DNA of 64,000 bases from Pontibacillus sp. HMF3514 (GCF_009858175.1 NZ_CP047393.1:3906001-3970000); one strand, 5' to 3'. Positions 38,048-47,872 are shown, counted from the stretch's first letter. Numbers and translations are program-made. Notes: generated by a model from the letters alone, not told the origin.

Positions 38048-39891
38048 TCTTCATCACCCCGCGATTGACTCATGAGCGGAAGTGTGAAGAGAACCGTTGT
38101 TCCTTCTCCTTCCTTACTTTCAGCCCAGATGTTACCACCGTGTGCTTCGATCATTTCCCTGGAAATAGCTAAACCTAAGCCTGTTCCTCCAAGATTTCTC
38201 GAACGTGCCTTATCTACACGATAGAAGCGTTCAAAAATCTTATTAAGCTTTTCTTCCGGAATACCTACACCTTCATCTGATATTTTTACAACAAGCTTCT
38301 GCTGTTGTTTCATTACATCTACGATAAATGTAATCGTTCCTCCCTCTGGAGAATACTTAATGGCGTTAGAAATAATGTTATCGAGTACTTGAGTCATTTT
38401 ATCTTTATCAATCCATACCCAAACTTCTTCTTCAGGTAAATGGCGTACAAACTCTATTTGCTCCGTCTTATTAAACTCAAATCGTTCAATTGTATGTTGA
38501 AACAAACCTGTAAAATCTACTTGTTCTTTATACATCTTGTAGTCTTTATTATCCATTTTAGACAGTTGAAGCAAATCATTTACCAGACGAATCATACGTT
38601 CTGTTTCATTTTGAGTAACACCTAGAAAACGTGGAGCAATTTCTTTGTCTTCCCACGCACCATCTGTTAAAGCTTCTAAATAACTCCTCATTGTTGTAAG
38701 AGGCGTCCTTAATTCATGTGAAACGTTAGCCACAAACTCTCGACGTTCTCTCTCAATCTTTTCTTGCTCCGTGACATCACTAAGTACGGTAATAAAACCA
38801 TTCATCTCTTCACTTTCAAATTGAACCCTAGAGAAGCTAGCTTTAAGAAGTAATTGTTGGTCTTCTTCACTGAAGTCAATAATAATAGAGCCTGTATCTT
38901 GGATTTCATTTATGTCATCAAGACGATCATGTATATTAAGTACATCTAATAATGGTTCGCCTTCTACATCATCTATACGCTTACCAATAAGCCTCGCAGC
39001 CGGCTCATTCATTAATATAATTGATCCAGTTTGGTCCGTAGCAATAACTCCTTCAGTCATGTTGGAAAGTACTGAGCTCAATTTCCTTCTTTCACTCTCT
39101 GTAGTTGCTTGAGCAACTTTTAACTTATCATTTAATTCATTAAAAGACAGAGCTAATTGGCCAATCTCATCTCGTCCATATACATTTACTTTTTGAGAAA
39201 AGTCTCCGTCTCCCATTAACTTAGCTTGCTTTCTCATTTCAGTAATCGGCTTTGTAATGGTCCGTGCAATCACAATACCGAGCAAAACGGATATTGATAC
39301 ACCTAAAAATGTTCCATTGGCAAAAATACGGTTAATTTCTTGAAGCTGCCCATAAACCCCTTCAAGGCTTGCTTCTAAGTAAATAACCCCGGCCACATTC
39401 TCTTGATCACCATTCCCATTAGATTGATAAATAGGAACCGTCATAACTAACGTTCGATCACCCGTGTTTTTATTTAGTAAAACTTCTTCATCGCTTTGCC
39501 CCAATACTAATGTACGGTTTACTCTGTAATCTATTGTTCGTTTTCCTACGTCGCTTTGATCTAATTGGTTAGTTGTTCCTATTACACGACTTTTGTTATT
39601 GATTACCCGAAGTTCTGATATGGACTCCGCATCAAAATCAGAAAGAATCGATTGGACTTCCTTTTGCAAAGATGGATCTTCCTCAGACCGCTCCTTAGCA
39701 AAAGCCTGTTCGAGCTGATAATTTAACAGCTCAACATTATCGACAATCGATTCTTTAAAATTTTGTAGTAGTTGGGTTTCTAATTGCTGGGCAAAATATG
39801 CTCCTATTACCTGAATAGGAAATAGCAGCAGCAATATGATGACAATAATGAACTTTAAACGAATGGACTGAAAAAATCCGACTTTCTTCAT
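38044..39891 (-). CDS. walK: WalK sensor histidine kinase
   Basis: A 615-residue sensor kinase. Transmembrane helices at about 14-34 and 183-205 flank an extracytoplasmic Cache-like domain. Then come a HAMP domain, a PAS domain (about 265-370), the phosphoacceptor His in FVANVSHELRTPLTTMRS, and an HATPase domain with DNIISNAIKYSPEGG, DEGVGIPEEKLNKIFERF and GGTGLGLAIS. AGGAG precedes the ATG. It phosphorylates WalR to control wall hydrolases in response to wall state and is essential in most Firmicutes. Five bases separate it from walR. Confidence 0.97.
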   Translation of the reverse strand: MKKVGFFQSIRLKFIIVIILLLLFPIQVIGAYFAQQLETQLLQNFKESIVDNVELLNYQLEQAFAKERSEEDPSLQKEVQSILSDFDAESISELRVINNKSRVIGTTNQLDQSDVGKRTIDYRVNRTLVLGQSDEEVLLNKNTGDRTLVMTVPIYQSNGNGDQENVAGVIYLEASLEGVYGQLQEINRIFANGTFLGVSISVLLGIVIARTITKPITEMRKQAKLMGDGDFSQKVNVYGRDEIGQLALSFNELNDKLKVAQATTESERRKLSSVLSNMTEGVIATDQTGSIILMNEPAARLIGKRIDDVEGEPLLDVLNIHDRLDDINEIQDTGSIIIDFSEEDQQLLLKASFSRVQFESEEMNGFITVLSDVTEQEKIERERREFVANVSHELRTPLTTMRSYLEALTDGAWEDKEIAPRFLGVTQNETERMIRLVNDLLQLSKMDNKDYKMYKEQVDFTGLFQHTIERFEFNKTEQIEFVRHLPEEEVWVWIDKDKMTQVLDNIISNAIKYSPEGGTITFIVDVMKQQQKLVVKISDEGVGIPEEKLNKIFERFYRVDKARSRNLGGTGLGLAISREMIEAHGGNIWAESKEGEGTTVLFTLPLMSQSRGDEE

Positions 39892-39896
39892 ACAAA

Positions 39897-40601
39897 CTAC
39901 TCCTGCTCAGGATTTCTTAAATAGTAGCCGACCCCTCTTCTTGTCACGATCCACATTGGTGTACTTGGGTTCTCTTCAATCTTTTCTCGAAGTCGACGTA
40001 CCGTTACGTCGACTGTACGCACATCTCCGTAATAATCATATCCCCATACCGTTTCAAGAAGATGTTCACGCGTCATTACCTGTCCAATACTTCTAGCTAA
40101 ATAATGCAGCAATTCAAATTCACGATGAGTAAGCTCAATCTGCTCTCCATCACGCGTAACGGTATATGCATCTGGATGAATAACCAGTTTTCCAATTTTT
40201 ATATCATTATTGGTCTTCGTTCTATCCTCAGGCTGCTGTTGATGGCGTCGTAAATTTGCTTTAACACGCGCAATTAACTCACGATTGTTAAACGGCTTCG
40301 TTACGTAATCATCAGCTCCTAATTCAAGCCCCAATACTTTATCAATTTCAGAATCCTTTGCTGTCAGCATGATAATCGGCATATTGTGGTTTTTTCGAAT
40401 TTCTCGACAAACCTCCATACCATCTTTACTAGGCAACATAATATCTAACAAAACTAAGTTCGGTTTTTCCTGATTAGCGAGCTCAATGGCCTCGTCACCA
40501 TCATAGGCACATACTACCTGATATCCTTCTTTTTCAAGATTAAATTTCAAAATATCTGCAATGGGTTTTTCATCATCTACTACTAGAACTTTAAAACTCA
40601 T
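39897..40601 (-). CDS. walR: WalR response regulator
   Basis: A 234-residue OmpR-family regulator. The receiver domain has Asp9/Asp10, phosphoacceptor Asp53 (LLDIMLP), and Lys in [10 protein letters not shown]; the winged-helix output domain has [13 protein letters not shown] and RRGVGYYL. It binds TGTWAH-N5-TGTWAH sites before wall hydrolase genes; one such site is found at 42509-42525 in front of the M23 gene. AGAAGGAAGG precedes the ATG. First gene of walRKHIJ. Confidence 0.98.
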   Translation of the reverse strand: MSFKVLVVDDEKPIADILKFNLEKEGYQVVCAYDGDEAIELANQEKPNLVLLDIMLPSKDGMEVCREIRKNHNMPIIMLTAKDSEIDKVLGLELGADDYVTKPFNNRELIARVKANLRRHQQQPEDRTKTNNDIKIGKLVIHPDAYTVTRDGEQIELTHREFELLHYLARSIGQVMTREHLLETVWGYDYYGDVRTVDVTVRRLREKIEENPSTPMWIVTRRGVGYYLRNPEQE

Positions 40602-40731
40602 TTTTATCCCTTCCTTCTATAAGGACATATATTTCTTTAATTCTTTATTTTAACGTATTATATCCGAAATGTCTTTCAGAGCAAAATGATGTTGGTTCTA
40701 CTTTCTTAACTTGTCCCATATATTAAATAAG

Positions 40732-40763
40732 AAAACCCCTAGTTTTGTTTCACTAGAGGTTTT
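40732..40763 (-). terminator. Terminator between M23 gene and walR
   Basis: An 11-bp stem with one mismatch, loop of 10, followed on the minus strand by TTTTCTTATTT, just past the M23 gene stop at 40773. Confidence 0.8.
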
Positions 40764-40772
40764 ACAATATTT

Positions 40773-42242
40773 TTACCGACTTATATATTTTAATGGGTTT
40801 TGAACGCTGCCATTTTTATAAAGTTCAAAATGGAGGTGCACTCCGGTTGAGTGTCCTGTTGTACCCATGACGCCGATCGCTTGACCTTTTCTTACTGTCT
40901 GACCAGCTTTTACTTTAACAGATGACATGTGTGCATATACGGTTTTGTAGCCATTATTATGATCAATAACAACTTTGTTGCCATAACCACCTTGCCATCC
41001 AGCTGATTTAACAACACCATTATCAGCAGCTTTAAGTGTGCGATTACTTACGCCTGCAATATCAATGCCTTTGTGGTAAGAGCCCCATCTCCAACCAAGC
41101 TTACTAGTGATCACACCACCAACTGCTGGCCAGCTAAAGTTTCCAGTACCACGAGATGGGATAACTTTTGTGCCCTTAATTACAATTTTCTTAACAGGTT
41201 CTTTTAGCACTTTTTCCTTGAGCAATTCTTTCTCAACAACTTCACCATTCATTTTGATGACTTTAAAATGCATTTCTTTAGAACCTTCTTGCCCTTTTTG
41301 TTCTACTTTCTTTTGACCTTTATACATATCATCTGATTCTTTTACTTCCGTCTCATAATCAATTGTTTCTCTCTTACGGATTTCCTCTGTTACCTTAACA
41401 TCTAATAAAGAATCAGGAGCAGTCACTTTAACTTTTTGACCTACATGTAAAATGGAATTTTGTTTTAAATCAGGGTTTAAGTCCAACATTTCTTGGGTAG
41501 ATAAATTATAGTTACTCGCTACATTACCTAATACTTCTCCAGATTTAATCGTGTGAACCTTTTCTTTTAAGGTCCCTTTTTCTAAAAGCTTTACTAACTG
41601 TTTTACTGAAAAAATCTCTTGAGGAACTACTTTTTCCTCTGAAAATGAAACTTTTTGAGATAGTGAAACGTCTAATACTGTAGAATCACCAATTTCCAAA
41701 TCAATAGTACTTGAATCAAAGTTAGATTTAGAAACTTTATCTAAAACAGCTTTTGACACATACTTTTGCTTAATTTGCTCAATTGCTTGATCAGCATCTT
41801 TGCGATCCTCTACATAGCCAAGCAGTTCACCATCGATTTCGATCCTGGTAGCTTCTACTTTTATTGATAAGTCTTCTTTTAAACTACTTAATACCTTTTT
41901 ATTGTTATAAGATGGTCTGAACATCTTCTCAGGTATGTAGGTTACATTTTCTCCAATTGTTAAATCTAAATCTTTGAATTGTTGTTCAGCTTGATCTACA
42001 CGTTCACCAATATAAGATTCTACAACTTCACGGTCATCTACCGTGCCAATATGCTCACCATCCACATAAACATGATACACCGTTGGAATTGAACTCTCGA
42101 AACTCTCGGCATATACAGACCCTGCTGTTATACCTAAACCTAAACAGGTTGTTAGAATAACTTTTTTCCAGATCGGAGCTGAATCTTGTTTTGTGGCATC
42201 CATTTGATTGCTTTTTTTCGCATTACGCTTCTTCGGCCACAC
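40773..42242 (-). CDS. LysM-G5-M23 cell wall endopeptidase
   Basis: A 489-residue murein hydrolase. A cytosolic tail is followed by a signal-anchor (about 27-47, ending SVYAES). A region of unknown fold runs to about 235. A LysM domain follows (about 238-283; GEVLGNVASNYNLSTQEML), then a G5 domain (about 290-365), then an M23 domain with HKGIDIAG, HMSSVKVKAG and STGVHLHFELYKNG, the zinc ligands of a D,D-endopeptidase. The start is GTG, 8 bases after GGAGG. It lies immediately before walR but has its own terminator and a perfect WalR box in its leader, so WalR probably regulates it. Likely role: cleaving peptide crosslinks during growth. Confidence 0.9.
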   Translation of the reverse strand: MWPKKRNAKKSNQMDATKQDSAPIWKKVILTTCLGLGITAGSVYAESFESSIPTVYHVYVDGEHIGTVDDREVVESYIGERVDQAEQQFKDLDLTIGENVTYIPEKMFRPSYNNKKVLSSLKEDLSIKVEATRIEIDGELLGYVEDRKDADQAIEQIKQKYVSKAVLDKVSKSNFDSSTIDLEIGDSTVLDVSLSQKVSFSEEKVVPQEIFSVKQLVKLLEKGTLKEKVHTIKSGEVLGNVASNYNLSTQEMLDLNPDLKQNSILHVGQKVKVTAPDSLLDVKVTEEIRKRETIDYETEVKESDDMYKGQKKVEQKGQEGSKEMHFKVIKMNGEVVEKELLKEKVLKEPVKKIVIKGTKVIPSRGTGNFSWPAVGGVITSKLGWRWGSYHKGIDIAGVSNRTLKAADNGVVKSAGWQGGYGNKVVIDHNNGYKTVYAHMSSVKVKAGQTVRKGQAIGVMGTTGHSTGVHLHFELYKNGSVQNPLKYISR

Positions 42243-42500
42243 GGTATAAACCTCCTCCCCACAAATTACCAGTCGTTTTTTATCTATATTTTGTCTTTAT
42301 CTCTAAAATTTAAATCTTTTTTCTCTGTTTTTGTTTACACTTAAATAATTTATCATACTTCCTAATTAGTATGAAATAGATTAGGAGATGATGTAATAAA
42401 CTTGTATTATAATTTCCACAATACTACCAAATAACTGATTTCAATTAACTCCATTAGTGTATAATCACACTATTATGGAAGCGTTTTTTTCGTAATTTTT
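42243..42500. other. Long A+T-rich leader of the M23 gene
   Basis: No gene is seen. The region separates the WalR box from the M23 start and probably holds the promoter and a long 5' untranslated leader, as is known for some wall hydrolase mRNAs. No structured RNA is evident by eye. Confidence 0.4.
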
Positions 42501-42508
42501 GCTCTAAT

Positions 42509-42525
42509 GTTACAGTTATATTACA
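42509..42525 (-). promoter_or_regulatory. WalR-binding site
   Basis: On the minus strand TGTAATATAACTGTAAC fits TGTWAH-N5-TGTWAH at every defined position. It lies 267 bases upstream of the GTG start of the M23 endopeptidase, with a long leader between, in which no riboswitch is recognised. Activation of a wall hydrolase by its neighbouring regulator is the likely role. Confidence 0.6.
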
Positions 42526-42611
42526 AACATATACTTTCGAATTATGTCATTAGTCCCACATTATTCCTAAACTGGATTCGACATTATTCCTAGAAAACTG
42601 TAGTTCTATAG

Positions 42612-42653
42612 AAATAAAAAGAGAGGATAAACCATGATGGTTTATCCTCTCTT
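42612..42653 (-). terminator. tRNA operon terminator
   Basis: A perfect 16-bp stem (42619-42634 with 42638-42653), 3-base loop, then TTTTTATTTC on the minus strand, shortly after tRNA-Phe. Confidence 0.92.
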
Positions 42654-42660
42654 AAATAGA

Positions 42661-42733
<73 letters not shown>

Positions 42734-42734
42734 A

Positions 42735-42891
42735 TAGGAGTATGGTGCCGCTACTTTTGTGTGGTGTTTGAGATGTTTAATCAGTGATGTTCATTCTTGC
42801 TGTGCTCGTCACGACCCAAGCTTTTTCTGCTAGATGATGGGCTGTTCCTCGCAGATCCTACAATGATGATGCTCATCAAAGTTTACGGATC
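42735..42891. other. Spacer between tRNA-Phe and its duplicated 5' fragment
   Basis: A 157-base stretch with no reading frame or cloverleaf. It holds short inverted runs such as GATGATG/CATCATC. It probably arose with the partial tRNA duplication. Confidence 0.4.
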
Positions 42892-42918
42892 CTCTACCGA
42901 CTGAGCTACCGAGCCATA
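42892..42918 (-). pseudogene. tRNA-Phe 5'-half fragment (pseudo-tRNA)
   Basis: Twenty-seven bases are identical to the 5' half of the intact tRNA-Phe gene, from just before the acceptor strand through the D arm to GTAGAG. Beyond it the sequence continues GATCCG, which may be a remnant of the anticodon stem, and there is no T arm. It cannot fold into a tRNA. It lies between tRNA-Asp and tRNA-Phe on the same transcript. Confidence 0.85.
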
Positions 42919-42975
42919 CAAATGTTAAAGTACCGACTTTTTTGCAATGTTTGCCGCTTCATTTTGTAAAGAATA

Positions 42976-43052
42976 TGGCGGTCCGGACGGGACTCGAACC
43001 CGCGACCTCCTGCGTGACAGGCAGGCATTCTAACCAACTGAACTACCGGACC
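42976..43052 (-). tRNA. tRNA-Asp (GTC)
   Basis: A complete cloverleaf with acceptor GGTCCGG/CCGGACC, anticodon GTC in CCTGTCACG, GGTTCGAGTCC T arm, discriminator G and an encoded CCA. Confidence 0.95.
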
Positions 43053-43071
43053 TCATACTGCTATGTATTAG

Positions 43072-43146
43072 TGGTGACCCGTACGGGATTCGAACCCGTG
43101 TTACCGCCGTGAAAGGGCGGTGTCTTAACCACTTGACCAACGGGCC
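43072..43146 (-). tRNA. tRNA-Glu (TTC)
   Basis: A complete cloverleaf with acceptor GGCCCGT/ACGGGTC, anticodon TTC in CCTTTCACG, GGTTCGAATCC T arm and an encoded CCA. First of the three tRNAs. Confidence 0.95.
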
Positions 43147-43286
43147 ACTTTTTGAAGCTCAATTAGTGACAGCGATAATAATATTAGCATGATCCAATTT
43201 ATTTTACAATACATTTTTGAAAATTTTATCGAAAAAGGTAAAACATCTTAGTATCCTGACACCTATAATAATCTTAATTGATTTTT

Positions 43287-43904
43287 TTAGTAATGATTAA
43301 GTACGTTACTTATTCCTTTTAAAACATTTTTTATATACGATGTTTCATGTGGAACAAAATTTTCCAAACTCACCTTGCTATGGATGAAGTTATTCTTGTA
43401 ATCTATGCCTTCAACAACTATATGATCGGTTTTTCCAGACCATAAATCTATGAATTGATCTAAATCAACTTTAACTATCCCAGAGACTTCATCTTCTTGC
43501 AACCTAAAGTCTTTTATTTCTCCATTCCACATCAATAAAAACACATTTGTTAACTCATGATCTATTATTTCATCCGTTACCAAACAATCTTTCATGACTC
43601 CGAGAGATATTAGATCTTTAAAGGCTACATTTATACCTAGTTCCTCTTCTACTTCTCTTACACCCTCTCTAACGGTTTCATTTTCAAGCAAATGACCAGC
43701 TGCTGTTATATCAAGTAAGTTTGGGAAATCTTTTTTTGTCTTACTCCTTAATTGTAGATAAATAAAATATGTATCTTTATTTTTGCTAACTAACCAACAA
43801 TGAAATGTCTCGTGCCAAAGTCCCTTCTTATGTACTTCATCACGAGATGCTATACCTTGACTCTGATACTCTTCATTAAACACTTTGAGCATTTCTATTT
43901 CCAT
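43287..43904 (-). CDS. Nudix hydrolase
   Basis: A 205-residue protein with a full Nudix box, GHLLENETVREGVREVEEEL (G-x5-E-x7-REVEEE), at about residues 71-90, which coordinates magnesium for hydrolysis of a nucleoside diphosphate linked to another group. The N-terminal HKKGLWHETFHCWLV resembles isopentenyl-diphosphate-isomerase-like Nudix proteins (YfcD type). GGGGGTT precedes the ATG. Substrate unknown. It lies alone between purA and the tRNA cluster. Confidence 0.85.
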   Translation of the reverse strand: MEIEMLKVFNEEYQSQGIASRDEVHKKGLWHETFHCWLVSKNKDTYFIYLQLRSKTKKDFPNLLDITAAGHLLENETVREGVREVEEELGINVAFKDLISLGVMKDCLVTDEIIDHELTNVFLLMWNGEIKDFRLQEDEVSGIVKVDLDQFIDLWSGKTDHIVVEGIDYKNNFIHSKVSLENFVPHETSYIKNVLKGISNVLNHY

Positions 43905-43980
43905 TTTTAACCCCCTTTACTCTTCTTACTATTAAAGAGCTTTTTTTATCCTTCGTCAATGTATATGTACCATTAATAAA

Positions 43981-44010
43981 GCGTGCAAAATGAGTTTTCA
44001 TTCTGCACGC
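43981..44010 (-). terminator. purA terminator
   Basis: GCGTGCA pairs with TGCACGC, with further AATGA/TCATT pairing inside, just after the purA stop at 44019. Confidence 0.75.
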
Positions 44011-44018
44011 CAAAACTA

Positions 44019-45305
44019 TTATTTATATACATCAATTAACACATTCGTCTGTACACGATCAGGACCTACTGAAAATACAGCAATTGGTATGCCCGTTAAT
44101 TCAGAAATACGATTCACATAGTTCTGTGCATTCTCAGGGAGGTCTTCAAAGTGACGAACTCCTGTGATATCTTCTGTCCATCCTGGCATTTCCTCATATA
44201 CCGGTTCACACTCAGCTAATACATTTAAGTTAGCTGGGTATTCATCCAACACATCACCATTATATTTATAACCTGTGCAAATTTTTAACGTTTCAATTCC
44301 TGTTAATACATCAATAGAATTGAGAGACAATGCTGTAATTCCGCTCACACGACGCGCATGACGAACAACTACAGTATCGAACCATCCAACACGTCTTGGA
44401 CGACCAGTTGTTGTTCCATATTCACGACCTACTTCTCGAATTTGATCTCCTGTTTCATCATGTAATTCAGTTGGAAAAGGGCCATCTCCGACACGCGTTG
44501 TATAGGCTTTCGATACGCCCACAACTTGTTTTATTTGAGTAGGTCCTACGCCGGCACCTACCGTTACACCACCAGCAGAAGGGTTAGAAGATGTAACAAA
44601 TGGGTATGTTCCATGATCAATGTCCAACATAACCCCTTGTGCCCCTTCAAAAAGAACTGGCAGATCTTCATCAATTGCGTTATTAAGAAGTTTAGATGTA
44701 TCACATACATAAGCAGAGAATTGCTCTGCATATTCATAGTATTCATCTAGAATATCTTCTACCTTATAAGGTTCTACACCATATACGTGTTCCAACACAG
44801 CGTTCTTTTCTTTCAAGTTCGTTTCTAACTTCTCGCGGAACATCTCTTTATCTAATAAATCAGCGATACGAATGCCGTTACGTCCAACTTTATCCATGTA
44901 AGCTGGACCAATACCTTTTTTCGTTGTACCAATTTTATTCGTTCCCTTGTGTTGTTCCTGCATCTCATCTAATTTGAGATGATACGGCAAAATAACATGC
45001 GCACGGTTACTAATTCTAAGATTATCGGTTGAGATACCTCGATCATGTAAATATTTAAGTTCTCTTACCAATGCCTTTGGGTTAATAACCATTCCATTTC
45101 CCATTACACAATCCTTATCTTTGTAAAAGATACCAGATGGGATCAAGTGAAGCTTGTAGGTTTCTCCTTCAAATTGAATAGTGTGACCTGCATTGTCACC
45201 ACCTTGATAGCGAGCGACAACCTTCGCTTGTTCAGATAAAAAATCTGTAATCTTACCCTTACCTTCATCTCCCCATTGTGTACCGACAACTACTACTGAA
45301 GACAT
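44019..45305 (-). CDS. purA: Adenylosuccinate synthetase
   Basis: A 428-residue enzyme that joins IMP and aspartate with GTP in the first AMP-specific step. [20 protein letters not shown] is the N-terminal P-loop signature; [41 protein letters not shown] and [13 protein letters not shown] are all present. ATG at 45305 gives the usual length and follows GGAGGTG at 10 bases; the upstream frame extension is not conserved. It is monocistronic and preceded by a PurR-type operator. Confidence 0.97.
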   Translation of the reverse strand: MSSVVVVGTQWGDEGKGKITDFLSEQAKVVARYQGGDNAGHTIQFEGETYKLHLIPSGIFYKDKDCVMGNGMVINPKALVRELKYLHDRGISTDNLRISNRAHVILPYHLKLDEMQEQHKGTNKIGTTKKGIGPAYMDKVGRNGIRIADLLDKEMFREKLETNLKEKNAVLEHVYGVEPYKVEDILDEYYEYAEQFSAYVCDTSKLLNNAIDEDLPVLFEGAQGVMLDIDHGTYPFVTSSNPSAGGVTVGAGVGPTQIKQVVGVSKAYTTRVGDGPFPTELHDETGDQIREVGREYGTTTGRPRRVGWFDTVVVRHARRVSGITALSLNSIDVLTGIETLKICTGYKYNGDVLDEYPANLNVLAECEPVYEEMPGWTEDITGVRHFEDLPENAQNYVNRISELTGIPIAVFSVGPDRVQTNVLIDVYK

Positions 45306-45357
45306 ATATAAATGGCACCTCCGCCTATATAATTTCCGCTTTATTAACAACGTATGT

Positions 45358-45433
45358 AGCGTATCAATTCATATCGCAAAAGTCAATCCAAAATACGAAC
45401 GATAACGATGTAACATTAATATTCGTTCGTTTA
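45358..45433 (-). promoter_or_regulatory. purA promoter with paired PurR boxes
   Basis: On the minus strand TTGACT (45386-45381), a 17-base spacer and TACGCT (45363-45358) make a weak promoter. Upstream, CGAAC at 45396-45400 (plus strand) and its inverted partner GTTCG at 45425-45429 are separated by 24 bases and have A/T-rich shoulders, like the two PurBoxes bound by the purine repressor PurR in Bacillus purA and pur operons. Confidence 0.55.
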
Positions 45434-45990
45434 AGGGCTGAGGGAGTTATTCAGTTATATGGCAGTTATCTTGAATAAGTTGGTGCTGGGTGGTTCCGTT
45501 ATGTCTTTGCAGTTGGGCGGGCTGTGGAAATGAACCGCAGCTATCGTAAGATTTTCTTGTTTAGAATATGTGGTTACATCATATATACATCAAAGTGATC
45601 TAAAGCATTGTATGTGAAGGGTTTGAGTATCTGAAATCGCATTTTCCTTATGCAAGAGATTAAATGATTTCAGCCATGAGTCCGTTAATTTCCATAACAG
45701 CAAAGGGGGGGAGGGAAACGGCAAACTCCTTCGGTAGAAAGGGCGGACGAGATCCCGCAAGAAGCGTAGCGGATGAGGAAGCTGAAAGTAAAAAAGGAAG
45801 TTCGACTAAGAACGCCACATCGTGTAGCATCGTCGACCTATCCAACGTCGTGTGGGGCAGCAGGAGTATTGCCGTTTCACTGAACCCCTTACTCTCACGA
45901 AAGCAACGGACTCCTCTCACTTTATCTCGATTCCAAGTCTCCCATATAAGGGTGCTTTACTGAAAACCCACCAACAATAAGATTTAACAC
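45434..45990. repeat. Probable interspersed repeat region, non-coding
   Basis: About 550 bases without a believable gene. From about 45705 to 45935 the sequence has the mixed GC-richer texture of Bacillaceae intergenic repeats (GATCCCGCAAGAAGCGTAGC and similar, and the palindromic GACCTATCCAACGTCGTG). Reading frames of 86-99 codons occur on both strands but have composition unlike the genes here and no ribosome binding sites. Nothing else is seen. Confidence 0.45.
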
Positions 45991-45994
45991 ATTC

Positions 45995-46025
45995 AAAAAA
46001 GCCCAGTGCAATCACTGGGCTTTTT
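45995..46025. terminator. dnaB terminator
   Basis: GCCCAGTG pairs with CACTGGGC (loop CAAT) with six A on one side and five T on the other; its T side overlaps the helicase stop codon. Confidence 0.9.
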
Positions 46026-47385
46026 ACGCAGGTGGGATATCACTCTGATCATAGCGATGATCCAAATCTACGAATTTGTTGTATTCTTTTACGAAGGCTA
46101 GTTCAACTGTCCCAACTGGACCGTTACGTTGCTTTGCCAAGATGATCTCAATGATGTTTTGTTTTTCTGATTCTTGGTCATAGTAATCATCACGATATAA
46201 GAATCCTACAATATCGGCATCCTGCTCGATACTTCCTGATTCACGGATATCGGACATCATTGGACGCTTATCCTGACGTCCTTCAACGCCACGAGATAGC
46301 TGAGATAGTGCAATTAGTGGAACATTAAGTTCACGAGCTAGTCCTTTTAAGGCACGTGAGATTTCAGAAACCTCTTGTTGACGGTTTTCTTTAGAGTTAC
46401 CGTTACCTTGAATTAACTGAAGGTAGTCAATTAAGATCATTCCAAGACCGTGCTCCTGTTTAAGTCGGCGACACTTGGAACGAATCTCGTTTACTTTAAT
46501 ACCTGGTGTATCATCAATGAATACGCCTGCGTTAGACAAGCTCCCCATTGCCATGGTGAGTTTACCCCAGTCTTCCTCTTCAAGGCTTCCTGTACGGAGT
46601 TTCTGAGCGTTGATATTTCCTTCTGCACATAGCATACGCATAACAAGCTGATCTGCTCCCATCTCAAGTGAGAAGATCGCAACATTTTCTTGTGCAGTAA
46701 CCGCTACGTTTTGCGCGATATTTAAAGCAAAAGCTGTCTTACCTACTGAAGGACGAGCAGCTACAATAATTAGGTCGTTCTTTTGGAATCCTGAAGTGAT
46801 TTGATCTAAGTCACGGAAACCAGTAGGAACCCCTGTAACCTCTTCATCATTATTATGAAGTTGCTCAATATTATCATAGACATCAATCAAGACATCTTTT
46901 ATATTTTTAAATCGCCCGGAGTCCTTACTTTGGGCTACTTCTAAAATACTCTTCTCTGCTTCATTTAAGACGCTCTCAACTTCACCTTCATCTGAATACC
47001 CACTTGTAACAATATTTGTAGCTGTTTTTATAAGTCTGCGTAAAATGGACTTTTCTTCTACAATCTTTGTGTAGTATTCAATATTGGCTGCTGTTGGTAC
47101 AGAGTTTGCTAGATCACTAAGGTAGGATACCCCACCTACTTCATCTAGAACGCTCTGATTGGAAAGTGCAGTCGTTACAGTTACAAGGTCAATTGGCTCT
47201 CCTTTTTCAGAAAGTTTCGTCATAACCTCATAAATACGCTGGTGACTAGCTCGATAAAAATCCTCTGGTAAAAGAACTTCTGAAGCTGTTGCTATGGCTT
47301 GTGGCTCTAAGAAAATGGCACCCAACACAGCTTGTTCAGCTTCAATATTATGGGGCGGTGTACGGTCATTCATTACATCGTTCAA
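46024..47385 (-). CDS. dnaB: Replicative DNA helicase (DnaB; DnaC of Bacillus)
   Basis: A 453-residue hexameric helicase that unwinds DNA ahead of the fork and binds primase. NIEAEQAVLGAIFLEP opens the N-terminal collar; VAARPSVGKTAFALNIA is the Walker A; MILIDYLQLI is Walker B; SQLSRGVEGRQDKRP and SDIRESGSIEQDADIVGFLYR are DnaB motifs. The start is TTG with AAGGGGGG 8-9 bases upstream; it gives MNDVMNDRTPP, matching the Bacillus N-terminus. It lies 40 bases after rplI. Confidence 0.97.
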   Translation of the reverse strand: MNDVMNDRTPPHNIEAEQAVLGAIFLEPQAIATASEVLLPEDFYRASHQRIYEVMTKLSEKGEPIDLVTVTTALSNQSVLDEVGGVSYLSDLANSVPTAANIEYYTKIVEEKSILRRLIKTATNIVTSGYSDEGEVESVLNEAEKSILEVAQSKDSGRFKNIKDVLIDVYDNIEQLHNNDEEVTGVPTGFRDLDQITSGFQKNDLIIVAARPSVGKTAFALNIAQNVAVTAQENVAIFSLEMGADQLVMRMLCAEGNINAQKLRTGSLEEEDWGKLTMAMGSLSNAGVFIDDTPGIKVNEIRSKCRRLKQEHGLGMILIDYLQLIQGNGNSKENRQQEVSEISRALKGLARELNVPLIALSQLSRGVEGRQDKRPMMSDIRESGSIEQDADIVGFLYRDDYYDQESEKQNIIEIILAKQRNGPVGTVELAFVKEYNKFVDLDHRYDQSDIPPA

Positions 47386-47425
47386 GCTGTATTCCCCCCT
47401 TCAGCTTTTAAGAGGATGAATTCCT

Positions 47426-47872
47426 TTACTTTTCTGATACGTGGACTTTAATTGTGCCCATTACTTCATTATGCAACTTAACAGGCACGTTCGTATATCC
47501 AAGAGTACGAATTGGTGAATCCATCTCAATTTTTCTTTTATCAATTTTGATATTGTGATTTTTCTTTAACTCATCAGAGATATGCTTACTCGTTATAGAC
47601 CCGAAAAGACTTCCCTTATCTCCAGATTTTGCTTGTAGTTCAACTGTAAGATTTTCTAGAGTTTCTTTAAGGCGTTTTGCCTCATCGATTTCTGCTTGTG
47701 CTTCTTTTTGCTTCTTATTTTCTTGCGCCTCATGTTCTTTTAAGTTCGCTTTAGTAGCTTCAACAGCAAGATTATGCTTTAAAAGGTAGTTACGAGCATA
47801 ACCATCTGAGACATTTTTTACTTCTCCTTTTTTCCCTTTACCTTTTACATCTTGTTTGAAAATTACTTTCAT
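47426..47872 (-). CDS. rplI: 50S ribosomal protein L9
   Basis: A 148-residue protein with the classic [21 protein letters not shown]-terminal domain, a long connecting helix rich in Lys, Glu and Gln, and the C-terminal RNA-binding domain ([16 protein letters not shown]). Its ATG overlaps the gdpP stop by four bases (ATGA), so translation is coupled. Length is typical. Confidence 0.98.
   Translation of the reverse strand: MKVIFKQDVKGKGKKGEVKNVSDGYARNYLLKHNLAVEATKANLKEHEAQENKKQKEAQAEIDEAKRLKETLENLTVELQAKSGDKGSLFGSITSKHISDELKKNHNIKIDKRKIEMDSPIRTLGYTNVPVKLHNEVMGTIKVHVSEK

Noticed and set aside
42243-42600. Riboswitch (c-di-AMP type) in the leader of the M23 gene
   Set aside because: Such riboswitches do precede wall hydrolase genes, but none of the conserved sequence blocks could be recognised.
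43341-43356. TGTTTCATGTGGAACA, a parS-like palindrome in the Nudix gene
   Set aside because: Two mismatches, including one in the central CG, make ParB binding doubtful.
45660-45963. Overlapping frames of 86 and 99 codons on opposite strands before dnaB
   Set aside because: No ribosome binding site, atypical composition and location within a repeat-like block.
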